This document shows, in pieces, positions 24,692 through 35,776 of a stretch of 64,000 nt of DNA. This DNA is from Plicaturopsis crispa FD-325 SS-3. Taxonomy: Eukaryota; Basidiomycota; Agaricomycetes; Amylocorticiales; Amylocorticiaceae. The notes under the pieces are model-generated. The model did no database searches, had not been told where the DNA came from, and saw only the letters and a program-made list of their open reading frames with translations. The stretch is taken from positions 261,212-325,211 of the forward strand of contig KN832567.1 of the NCBI GenBank assembly GCA_000827205.1. Direction: 5' to 3'. Position 1 is the stretch's first letter. Each line of letters opens with the position of its first letter. A program made the position numbers and the translations under genes.

Positions 24692-24867
24692 TACTTACCT
24701 TGATGGCATAGGCCCCTTCACGTACTGGGTTTGTGGGCCGTGGGGACTCTCCATAGCACGGCGACCCTGTCCATACAGACGGGTACCTGCGGCTTGTATG
24801 TGCTTCGGTGCATGCACCGTCTCAATATTTTCCAGTCCCGCTCCGGCCACTCTGGCTGGGCGGGCTC
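24692..24867 (+). ncRNA. U1 spliceosomal RNA, copy 1
   Basis: The inferred 176-nt RNA starts with AUACUUACCU, the invariant U1 5' end that pairs with the 5' splice site. A stem CCC...GGG encloses UUCACGUACU, similar to the U1-70K loop. The next hairpin region contains CCAUAGCACGG, similar to the U1A loop AUUGCAC. The hairpin CCUGUC/GACGGG follows, then GUAUGUGC-UUCG-GUGCAUGC. After these come a single-stranded Sm-like site (AAUAUUUUCC) and a strong terminal hairpin ending GGGCGGGCU before a T-run. Length, order and a Pol II-style TATA box agree with U1. The RNA part is, by eye, identical to copy 2 while the flanks differ, which supports selection or gene conversion. The fold was done by hand. 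Confidence 0.85.
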
Positions 24868-24908
24868 TTTTTTTTGGTGCCTTCGCAGTCCTAACCCTAA
24901 TCTAGGTG

Positions 24909-25420
24909 CTATGTAAATACCGAGATCATATGCCAACCTTGTCGACTCTCTCTTGACTTGACTCTCGTCTCCTTACAAGCTGATTATCATATTGAAGTCT
25001 TTGAGAGCTCCACTTAGGACTCAGTGAACTGCACAATTGCAACACTCTACTCAATTTCCGCAAGCAAGTCTTTCTGTGTTTGAACTTTGTACTCCCTGGC
25101 ACTGGTGCGCAGTACGCTGCGTCAAGTGCCCGGCTCGCGCGATCTCTTCGATTCTCATGCTATACATATGTCTTTGCGTTGAAGGTGCGAACGGCGACGC
25201 GGCACTCGAGGCTATGCAGCTGGAGCCTGGCACGTTTTGTAGTCCTCGGGCGCCAGGTGGCACCAGTGAGCATCGACGATTCCGACAACGCTAAACAACA
25301 CCTGATCAAATGGCTTCCATCTTTCACCGCCACGATGATCCACACTGAATAAAGTCGAGTAGCCGAAGCCAGCATATATAAAGACGACACGAGCATGGGG
25401 TCGCCTCACAACTGCACAAT
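24909..25420. other. Intergenic, promoter of the GH92 gene
   Basis: No gene seen. A TATATAAAG box at 25375-25383 lies 46 bp before the GH92 ATG. Confidence 0.55.
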
Positions 25421-28400
25421 ATGCGCATCTCGCCGCTCGTCCATGTCGCGATGGGCGCGTCGCCTGCACTTGCGGCGACTAACTTTACATCCCTGGTAAA
25501 CCTTTTCATCGGGACTGCGTCAGGTGCGAATGGTGGCAGTGGCGGAAATGGGTTTCCTGGGGCGGCCATCCCTCATGGCATGGTCAAGGTCCGTCGATAT
25601 CCCTCTCTGTTAAACGCGTCTTCTAACGCGAACCACAGGTCGGAATAGACGTCGACTCGGCCCCACGTCAAGCGGGGTACATCCACGACAACTCGTCGAT
25701 CACCGGTATGCTTTCCCAATCGTGCTGCATTGCGTATACGCGTGCTGAGGAAGGGTAGGTATCTCGCTGATGCACGACGAGGGCACGGGCGGGAATACCA
25801 ACGGCGGGTACGGCTTCTTCCCACTCTTCCCTCTAGCCAACTGCTCCTTCGAATCGTGCCCCGTTGGACTCTCGGCCCGCGAGGCATTGCGCGCGGCCAA
25901 TACAGACAGTACGCCTTTCTGCCAACCCACCGTATGTGCGCTCACATACATGTTTCTATCTAGTCGCGTCCCCTGGGTACTTTACGACCACATTCGTAAA
26001 CGGCATCCAGATCGAGACGACGTCCACGCGGCGCGCGGGGCTGATACGATTCACATACCCCGACACGAACGCGTCCTCCCCCAACCACGTCGTCGTAGAC
26101 CTCACGAACGACCTGCAACGCTCCTTTGAGGGCGGGGACATTGCGATCGACCCCGCCGCCGGACGCGTAAAGCTCACCGGCACGTTCCTTCAGGTGCGTG
26201 CCTCCGCGCATTGGAGTCTACGGCTTTGTTACCAACAGTGGGTTGCCGCAGAGTTATGGCACAGACAACTACACGGTGCATGCCTGCTACGATGTCGCAC
26301 CGCCTGGCTCTGCCCAAGCGCCAGTGGCATACGGGACGTACGAGTCCGTCAACGCGTCGACTCCCAATGCCATCACCATAACTTCCAACTCAACCGCTGC
26401 GAATGCATCGGCCACTTCCACTCCTTCTCCTGTCCAAATCGGCGCCCTACTCTCATTTAACACAAGTACAGTCCTGGCTAGGTTCGGTGTCTCATTTATC
26501 AGCTCCGACCAGGCGTGTAGCAATGCGCAGGAGGAGGTCTCCGATTGGTCCTGGGACAAGGTACAGAGCGCATCTCAAGGAAAATGGCAAGACGTCCTGT
26601 CGAGGATCGCTGTGGACACACAAAAAGAGAACGCAACGATTGTGGAGCTGCTCTATTCTTCGGTAATTCCCTTCGCATCTAGCCACTGTCACGACAGCTG
26701 ATGGTCTGTGACATGCACGCCAGTTATACCGCAACTCCCTGGTCCCCGCCAATCTCACAGATGAAAATCCTTACTGGAGCTCCCCGTATCCGTTCTACGA
26801 TGCATTCTTCTGGTAACAGACATTTCATAATCTTGGGCCAGTTGGCTCACACATGTATGTCAAGCTCGTGGGACACATTCCGCACGGTCCACCCGCTTTT
26901 GTCGCTGCACTCGCCGAGAGAGTGGGCCGAAATCGTGAATGCATACGTCGATGGCTGGAGGCACACGGGTGAGTTCATACCGCACATCATGCACCACCGC
27001 GACACTTAACTTTTTACAGGTTACATACCCGAATGCCGCGCGAATACGAAACCGTGCGTCAGGCGTCCATGTTACTACGTTGCATCCACGCTGACGATGT
27101 TGTTAGTGGATATGTGCAGGGCGGCAGCGACGGAATGCCCATTCTCGGAGACTTTGCAGTCAAATACGGCTCCCAGGCTGATGCACTGGGCGTTCCGATC
27201 GACGACCTGTACCAAGCGCTTGTCGATACCGCGGAGAATACGGTACGTTGGACAACGCCCTCCCTGCATCCTTCTTCTAAACATCTTTCGACAGCCACCT
27301 AACTGGTACGAAGGTGCGCAGGTTTTCCACTGATCACGTAAGTATGGATGACAGAACGCCGCGCAGTGGGACGGCAAAACACAGCGTGGAAGCAATTCGG
27401 GTTCATACCGACGAACTGGACGGATCCGTCGGGCTCGACAGGCCTGCCTACCCGCGAGGCCTCACGCACACTCGAGGTCAGTCCCTGCAATCCCCTTAAA
27501 GCCCGCTTGCATGTGCTCAACTATGCGTACAGTACGCTCTAGGCGATTTCGCAGTCCGCCAGGCCGCGCGCGCGTTGAACAAATCGGACGCGGATATCGC
27601 GCTATACGGCAACCGCTCCATGGGCTTCACGAATGTCTGGGACGCGAATGTGACGAGCGACGGATTCGCAGGGTTCGCGCAACGGCGATATACGGTGCGG
27701 TATTCTCGATGCCGTCGTGATACGGAGAGCTGACGCAAGAGAATTGCGCTCTCGTAGAATGGGACTTTCGCATACAGCCCGCCAGATGCGTGCTCTCCGG
27801 TTGACCCCGTAGGCCACTCGTGTGCGCGGGGAACAGACAACAATGTCGGGTTCTACGAATGTACGCTCGGAATCTCGTGTCGCTGCGCTGAATAGCTCAC
27901 CGGTGCTTCGTAGCATCGTCATGGGAGTACAGCTTCTTTGCTCCGCACTCGATGTCGACGCTTGTGAGCCTGATGGGCGGGAATGATACGTTCATCAGCC
28001 GAGTGTAAGCACCTTCTCATACGACCCAGCCACCACTTTGCAAGTACTGACCTTCTTTACAGTGACAATTACTTCTCGAAGGGTTATTTCTATGCTGGAA
28101 ATGAGCCTGGATTTGAAGTTCCTTGGGTATATCATTATGCGAATCGACCAGATCTCAGTGCGCTCCGAGTACGGCAAGTTGTATTGGATAACTTTGGTAC
28201 GGGCTACGGCGGGGTAAGCTGTCTTTTATCCAGGCCATGTACATCTTCGCTGAAAAGGATTCCATAGATCCCTGGAAATGATGACAGTGGCGCGTAAGTC
28301 CTTCGCCCGCTCTCAGCGCTGCTTCAGCTAATCAGTATCGGTTTCCCTTACACAGGATGGCATCGCTCCTTGTATTCCATATCCTTGGTCTCTACCCTGT

Positions 28401-28728
28401 TCCCTCCTCCACGCAGCTTCTCATCGGCTCCCCCCTCGTATCTGCATACAACATCACCAACCCCTTGCTGGGCACCACCACGCAATTCACCGTCAAGAAT
28501 TTCGACCCTGCGACAGTCAGCGCGTCTCCGCCCAGCGGAAGTAGGGTTTACGTGAAGAGCATCACCATCAACGGACAGCCAAGTGATAGCCTTTGCTGGA
28601 TTGATTTTAAGGATGCTGTGGGTGGGGGCGAGATTGTGATTGAGGTTGACTCTGCGGTGGCGCCGGGTGGGTGCGGCGCTGGGCCGAATGCTCTGCCAGA
28701 CTCGCTGGAGAATGGGGGGTTCTCGTAG
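25421..28728 (+). CDS. GH92 family exo-alpha-mannosidase, secreted
   Basis: Predicted Ca2+-dependent, inverting alpha-mannosidase acting on N-glycans or mannan outside the cell. Many short exons. An N-terminal signal sequence (MRISPLVHVAMGASPALAA) precedes the family opening NLFIGTASGANGGSGGNGFPGAAIPHGMVKVGID. Later GH92 blocks include HDEGTGGNTNGGYGFFP, SSPYPFYDAFFW, SWDTFRTVHPLL, YVQGGSDGMPILGDF, AWKQFGFIPTNW, GSTGLPTREASRTLE, NVWDANVTSDGF, FAPHDV-like sequence, YFYAGNEPGFEVPWVYHYANRPDLS, DNFGTGYGG, IPGNDDSGAMASLLVFHILGLYPV and CWIDFKDAVGGGEIV. The order is complete, and no break was noticed, though not every exon border was resolved. It stands alone between the U1 copy and the RING gene. 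Confidence 0.9.
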
Positions 28729-28976
28729 GATTGCCTATTTGTTCGGAGACGCCTACCTCCTTTCGTCCTAACCTTAGTCGACTATTTTAAAAGCAAAGTA
28801 ATGGGCGGCAGCCCGAGCTGCAGCAAAGCAATGAGGACATGAAGCTATCGGCAATTATCGGAGTTCGGAATTTCTGCGGTCACAAACAAAGGACCTCATC
28901 TTGTCCAAGTCGGTCACACTGACGCCCAGTGCAAGTGCGCTGGTAACAGCGTCAACGTCCCTTGACTTCTACCATC

Positions 28977-31900
28977 ATGTCCTGCCCTCCACAGCTCAGC
29001 CTGACGCTGCCGGGGAATTCAACATCGTTCAAACGCTCATTTGAAGAGTTTGGTTTCGACCTCGAGAGCCCAGTAGGCGCAGGTGCGGAACCCAGCGGAA
29101 GCGGACACTCGAACACTGAGGGCAACGAGCCCAATAAGCGTGCCAGGAGCGAGAGCAAGGATTCGCCACGCAGCGAGAGACGAGACGAGAGCTCGTCGAG
29201 CGGCGCCTCGCAGGACGGCGCCGCCAGTCCTATCGGGGCATCGCCCGTGGAGGCACCGGAGAGCGTAGAGTCCGGATTGTCTGCCTCGCGCCCGCTCGCC
29301 GACACTGCACAGAGAACGATCAGAACATCGCCAGATCCCCCTCGAATCCCAACGCCCAATATTGAAGACGTCGAGATGCCGCACTATGTGCCCATCGACG
29401 ATGCTGCTCAACCGCCATCTCCTCCCACGCAGGCGGCCGCCCCCGCCGAGCCCAGCACGAGCGACGAGTTTAGGGAGACGATGGAGCGAGTGGGCGCATT
29501 TGACAGCGAGATTTCCGCTCTGCGGCGGTCGATCTCACGCTCTCCGCCCATTGCGCCTTCGTCGGCCTCTCCGCCGACCCTGCCGCCGCTGGAGGAGCTT
29601 CCCCCACTAGTAGACGGCCACGACCATTCGCACGCATATTTGCTTCCGAGCGCACAGCCGACTTTTTCTGCGCCGCACATCACGCCCTCATTCAACAGCC
29701 GCAACCGAAGTCAGACTCGCCACGTTCAGTCTGGTTGGCGGCCAGAGGCCTCGACCCGGATATTTAGAGACCGGCGAGGTAATAATCTGTTGTCTCTCAT
29801 GGCTCACAGCAGCGCTGATGCGCACCCAGACATCTCCCCTGAGTATGGTGTGTTTCCCCGGTTTCGTGATGCAGACTCACTTCCGCGGAATCTGGGACCG
29901 CGCCGAGTCAGTGCTCGTATGGCTACGGCGCTGTCCGAGGATCGTGAGGAACGCTTCTCGCCACGCTTCTCGCCCGCTGCAGAGCATGTCACAGACAGCA
30001 ACCGCCACTCGACGCCGCCACGCCTGCCGTCACCCCGGTCGGCCTCTCCGCTGTTTTCCATACCGATCGAAACAACGACGGAAACTCACGCGGACGGAGC
30101 TGATACCTCCGACTGGGAAATGGTCGATGAAGGCCTGCCGCGCCACAGCCCTCTGCCATCTCCTAGTGAGGTCGCCCATGCAGCGGACCTATCAGCGTGG
30201 ACACCGCTCGAGCGCGATGGGTACGATATAGTGCTGCCTCCACCGCGTGATCGGCGCACCCGGCCGATTGCTACAGATTGGATTGTCTCGCATGGTTCGG
30301 GCTTTGGGTGGCCCCCAGATGACACGTATGTGCCTTTGAGTCAACGACGACAACAGGCCCGCCCGCGAGAGTGGGATGACGACGACGACGGAGGTACGTG
30401 AAGTAAGTATCATACAAGATTGATATAGATTAATCCGCGTAAGCAGCTCGCACAGAGCCAAATACTCCCCCAGAGAGCTCACTCGGGCTTGATGACCCTG
30501 CATACCACACATTTTCGCTTTTTGGCGCAGACCCGACGCGCTCACGTCGGCCACCCACTATTCCGAGCAGTACGTATCCAAGGCACTAGATAAGTAAGGA
30601 AAATGAACTAAAGCTGTCTAAATCCCCGCAGGCCTACCCAGACTAAGCGAGGGCGACGGCTATCGGCCATGGTCGAGCTTCACCAGCGAGATTCTGCAAC
30701 GCCAGATGTCAACAGACGAGGAATGGCTCACCCGGCGTATGCGAGCGCGTGACGCCGCTGCGCGCAATTTGGCACGGGAGACCATGTTAGCGGAGACGGC
30801 GCTGGCCCGTAGCAGATCTGCAGATGCACTGAGTTACCTAGGGCTACGAGAAATGCCCGCGCGCGAAAATGATCTGCCTTCTACTGCCCACGCCATTGGC
30901 AGGGAGCGGCGCGAGACGCCTGATGACGATGCTACGATTTACGACCCGCACACCGCTGCAGAGAGAGCCTCGCTTGATCGGCATTACCCTCCGCCGTCGT
31001 CGCGGGCCTCACAGTCGTCTACACGCAATGCTACACACGCGTCCATTAGGGCGAGGGACGGGCCCTGGGCGAGAGCGCGTATCTACGAGCCACCCTTGTT
31101 TGAGCGGACTCGTGATAGAGATTCGAGCGCGGTACGTCGGGGTGATGGTGTGACCGAGGCAGGGCAGTCTGACGGAGAGATGGATATGTTACCATCTGGC
31201 CTACGCCCGTCCGCTGCCCGCGAGGCTCATTTGCGCACTCGGATCTTTTCCAGTCGACCGACGAGACCTATAAGCCTTTTTGATCGTCCGGGGACTTCGT
31301 CTGCTGCAGATTCTCGCGCGTTGAGGTCAAGTGCTCGCCCCGTGCGGCCAACGAGCCACGACGGTCATATCGAGTCGTCATCGCGGTTCGATCTGCCCGT
31401 GCCAAGTCCTATCGACCTCAGCGATCTCTATCGAGAACCATTTGGTCAAGCATCCGCTGGTCCACGACCAGCCTCACCCTCGCCCGATGTCGAGCCCCCA
31501 TCATCACTCTCAGGACCGTTGGAATCTGATACAGATCTTCCGTCCTCGTACCGAAATATCAATATAGACGCCTATGGGCCAGGCCTCTTCCGAGCTTCGT
31601 TGCAGAGGAATCTTGAAATGGAACGGACACAGCGGAGGGCAAGATGGCACGATGTCGGACCTTCCGACACTCTCGGTCCCGAACAGTTCAGGAATACTTT
31701 GCGCGACTCGAGACGAGCAGAAGGTGCGGCTAGGTATACTGATCCTAGGTCGGCAACAGGAAGAGCATCTCTTCGCCAGTCGAATCCGCCTGCGCTGCCA
31801 CCCTTGCGGTTCGAAACTCGCGGTGAGGCATCCACTGAAAACCGCCCCACTGGGGCTACGAGTTCAGCTGCATCAGTACGTTAATTGGTATTGCCTCTCA

Positions 31901-33329
31901 TCATCCTACTTACGGTGCCGTTCAGTCCACTCGTACAGCCCCATCTCGGGCAACACTCTATGAGGGTTCTATGTCCTCGCGTTATCTTAGTATTCTAGGC
32001 GCTCGCACTGAAGAGACTCGAGCGAGAGCGCTCCTTGCACACTACGGTACGGATGACCCAACGCCTCCTCACCGCGTACCTGCTGCGGGTCAGGCCTCAG
32101 GCCTCAGACCACGCGATGCGACCTCCCAGGCACGGCACGACATGCATAGTCTATTCGCCAACAGAGCCAGAATGGAGGCGTCTCGTATCGAAGAAGACAG
32201 CGCATCTCAACCAGGGCGAGAGCAAGGTTTCTCCGAGGCTATCGAGGTTCTGCGCGCCGACGGCCTGAGCAGCACGCGGCAACAGCAGCTAATAGACCGT
32301 TTCCGACGGGAAAGCGCAGATCAGCGCAGAAGAGCTGCTGCACTGTGGGGTGACGTTGACGGTGAAAGCGACGGACGTCTGCCTTCCGAGGCCACTCTTC
32401 GTGCACGCAGACGCCGAGTAATACCTGGCGGCGCCCCCACCACTACCGACACACGTTCGTCTTCGACTACAGCTCGGCGCCAATCTACTTCCCACAGCCC
32501 GACACGAGGAGGTGATGCCGTTGACGAGAGGCTGAGGCAGGGCCTAGCGTCAAGAGAGACGGCGAGAGCGAGGTTTGCTCAACGTGCAGCACAAAGACAC
32601 GCCGCCCGCGACTCTCCGTTTGGCGGCCGAGACAGTGACTCGCTTTTCAGCGACTTCCCGCGTCTTGAATTACTGAACTTCCGTCCTCGTCGCGGACGTC
32701 CTTTCGGCGACTATATGGTTCGTTCAATACGCTACAGACACGGTTCGTTGACTGATTTTTACCCGTCTTCCAGCGAGATGAAGACTTCGATTCGTCTTAC
32801 GAAGGCTTGCTTTCTATTTCAGCCGCACTTGGAGAGGCAAGACCGAGGGCAACGCCCGATCATGTTATCGCATCCCTCCCCACGGGCTTCTACAAGGACT
32901 GGGCTACCCCCGATAGTGACGCACGGTGTCCTATCTGCCTGGACGATGTGCGTTTATCAAGTATACAACAATGAGACCATAGCTGACAATAGTACCACAG
33001 TACAAGTCCTTGGATCCTCTCTTGAAACTGACCGATTGTTCGCATTGGCTTCACAAAGAGTGTTTAGAGGTTCGTATATTAGTCTTCCACCTGTCACATA
33101 TCTCTAACAACTACGGTGCGTTCTTTAGCAATGGCTTCACGGAGCGAGCACCTGCCCTGTGTGCCGCCACAAGGTCAAGAGCAACCATCAACACGACCAC
33201 TCCTCCGAGGACGCTGGCCCGAGCGGCAGCCACCCTCCCAGTCGAAGAGACGACGAAGACGAAGACGACAGGGGCACAGGCCCGTTGGAGGCGCTTTGGA
33301 GACCTTACGACACCCCGCCATGGCGGTAA
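28977..33329 (+). CDS. Very large disordered RING-H2 protein, putative E3 ubiquitin ligase
   Basis: Predicted 1339-residue protein in seven exons: 28977-30393, 30447-30569, 30632-31875, 31926-32717, 32774-32947, 33001-33069 and 33129-33329. The first 1150 or so residues are Ser, Pro, Arg and Asp-rich, with low complexity and no recognised domain. The C-terminus carries CPICLDD, then DCSHWLHKECLEQWL and CPVCRHKV, a C3H2C3 RING-H2 pattern whose two halves are split by two introns. It ends with an acidic stretch and PYDTPPWR. RING-H2 fingers bind E2 enzymes and promote ubiquitin transfer (known). Substrate and location are unknown; no membrane segment is seen. The ATG at 28977 gives MSCPPQLSLTLPG. 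The long disordered N-terminus looks like a substrate-recruiting scaffold (inference). Confidence 0.85.
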
Positions 33330-33734
33330 GGCACCCCACATCTGCAATCACAACTGCATCATACACATTCCTCAAGCAATGCTATATCCACCTGTTGAAC
33401 AGGGCATCCTCGTGCCATATTCATATTTTGCAACTGCATTGTTATTTATCGCCCCACGCATACGTTACCCATGTATTCTCGATGTACTCATTCCCTTTGG
33501 ATCGCACGATAAACAGTTAACATTGACTTGAATCTATATATTTTTCCACAGCACCATTGGCGTGCCGAAGCGAGAAAGTGATTCCAATTAACATGATTAG
33601 GATAGTGTCGAGGTGCTGGTAAGTATCACATAACGAAAGTACTGTACAATGCATAGGCAAATCCACACCGCTGCCCCGCGAGAGAATGCTCGTAATCCCA
33701 TATGTCCCCAGATTATCGCTGTGCTTCAACGCAA
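33330..33734. other. Intergenic between convergent genes
   Basis: 3' regions of the RING gene and the disordered-protein gene. Hairpin-like AT-rich stretches are present, but no gene is supported. Confidence 0.5.
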
Positions 33735-35189
33735 TCAATCGTATTGTTGCATCGTCGCCTCCAGCGCATCCATGTCAAACGACATCTCGCCATAACTCGA
33801 GTCTGCCTCCGGCGCCGGGGACGACGAGCGGTCGTCCCTCCGCTTCACCGGTACCCTCTCTTTCGGCGTCGTGACAGGCGTAGGCAGCGTTACGGGGGCG
33901 CGCTTCGGAGATGGGGCGGGAGGGGCCGCCTTTGGAGGAGCGTTGACGGGAGGACGTGCGAGGGGCGGCTTGAAGCCTTTCTGCTTGGACGGAAGACTTT
34001 GCGAGGTAGAGAAGGTGGAGTATGGGGTGACGCGCCGCATTCCGAGGACGGGCGGGCGCTGCGAGGGACGGGGCGGGGCTTGCGAGGGCCGCGGCGGGGC
34101 CTGTGAGGGCCGTGCCTGCGCCTGCGAAGGCCGCGCCTCGGGTACTGCCGGTGGATGCATAGGCGGAGGTGAAGCGGAAAATGGCGATGCGTGGGCGGGT
34201 ATTGTGTGAGGATTGGACGCGCTGTGGGGTTTAGGATGGCTGCGAGACGGTGGCGCGTGTATTGGGGGGACGGGATGTCGCTGAGCGGGAACAGGCTGGA
34301 TGACAGGGACGGGGCGCTTAGTATGACGAGACTGGGGAGGGTCTAGCCCTTTGACAGTTGGAGGTTCAGTTATGTCCACCTTGTGCGCGGAAGCTGATTT
34401 GCGGGGAGCAGGTGGAGGGGGCATCGCTCGTGACTGATTAGGCGCTGACGTCGGTCGGCTGGCGGATGTATGGTGGGATGTGACTTTGGCAAGCGGAACA
34501 TCAGCTTCGTCGTCGTCCACCTCCATGTCGACTTTACTGGTATCGACATCCATAGCAAGCGAGTTGTCGTACCCCAAGTCTACTTGCCGTGATTTTCCCT
34601 TGTCCTGCTTGGCGCCGATGATTGATGAGGATGATGCCCGTCGGTTCTCCTTTTCCTTCCGCCTCTTCTCGGCGAGTAGCTGCGCCCGAACCCGATCCTC
34701 TATGGGAGGTCCCTTTGCATCAAGTTGCGCCACAAAGCCACGCACAATGTTGAGCGCACGATCGGGTTGGTGAGAAGACGAGGCATTGGAGGTAGCTGCG
34801 CGACGGCGCGACGGTTGGCGGGACATGGATGTATGAGACGACGTAGAAGCGGAATGCGTCCCTGAGCCACTAGAGTTCGAAGCAAATAGTGGGTACTCTG
34901 TTGGCTCATACCTCCGCGCTGACGCATACGTGAGACTGATATAACCAGACGCGAGTTATGTGCGAGACTTACGCATGTGCCTTGCATTCTCCTGCTCCTC
35001 CTGTGCCTCGCGTATGAGCAAATTGAGCGCGGACGACGGTGTCTGCGAGCTCTGCCACTTCACAAAGTCCGCATCAACAGGACGCGTTCCCGCTCTTGCT
35101 CGGGCAACCCACTGGGAGCTAGTGCTCGGCCCTTGGTCGTCGTCCATCGGGTAGTCGAGGTCGATGTCGAGTGAAAGATCCGTGTACAT
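33735..35189 (-). CDS. Disordered Pro/Ser-rich hypothetical protein
   Basis: Two exons, 35189-34973 and 34918-33735, giving about 466 residues. The N-terminus is acidic (MYTDLSLDIDLDYPMDDD) followed by a possibly helical LIREAQEEQENARHM stretch. A second predicted helix region reads DRALNIVRGFVAQLDAKG then RVRAQLLAEKRRKEKEN. The rest is Pro, Ser and Lys-rich, including four tandem RPSQAPP-type units around residues 330-360 and several S/T-P sites. The C-terminus is acidic (MSFDMDALEATMQQYD). I recognise no family. The conserved-looking pieces are the N-terminal acidic and helical parts; a nuclear scaffold or regulator is possible but not shown. Confidence 0.75.
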
Positions 35190-35776
35190 TGCTGCGAATG
35201 CATCCGTCGTTTAAATAATTGGGACACGTATGTTTCTGGAAACCTTTGCCCTCGCTGCTCTCCTTTTAAAAGTCGGGTGCCTATGCAATACAAAGACGCG
35301 CTGTTGTGTTGACGCGCGAGTCCCTTTGAGTCGCCTGCCCACGCCCCGACGAGCGTTCTCTTTGTCACAGAGAAAGACCTGGTACCGCAAGTAGAGTGTA
35401 AATCCAAGAAACAAGGTAGCCAAGCAGTTGCTGAAAGTTCACCGCTCGAGTTCGGGCGGTAAGCACTTTGCATAAATTTCGCTCAGCTCAACCGCGTTTT
35501 GGGCGTCGCGTATGAGTTTGTTCTTGTTTGCCAGCGCCCTTTTGTTTCTGCTCGTCATTTCCTTTTGTGGATTGCAAAGTTCGTTAAATTTCTACCGCAA
35601 AAACAAGTTCTATGATATATTCTGTCTACTAAACGCCGCAATATCTGACCACGACTGTGTGTGGAGTCCGTGGTTTGATCGGCAGAGTACAAGTTCCTTA
35701 ATTAATTTTCCAGTAGCTCTTGCTATTCAAACAATACAACGTCAACATGCAACATAAGTATACTATTTCTTTTTTC
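35190..35776. other. Intergenic, no gene seen
   Basis: Upstream region of the disordered-protein gene and 3' region of the HyuB-type gene. AT-rich in its right half (35560-35780). Confidence 0.5.

Noticed and set aside
33560-33690. Possible further snRNA (CTCGCTTCGGCA similar to U6 5' hairpin; GATACTTACC similar to U1)
   Set aside because: The rest of neither U6 nor U1 is present, there is no Sm or ACAGAGA box, and the stretch lies in the 3' flank of the RING gene.
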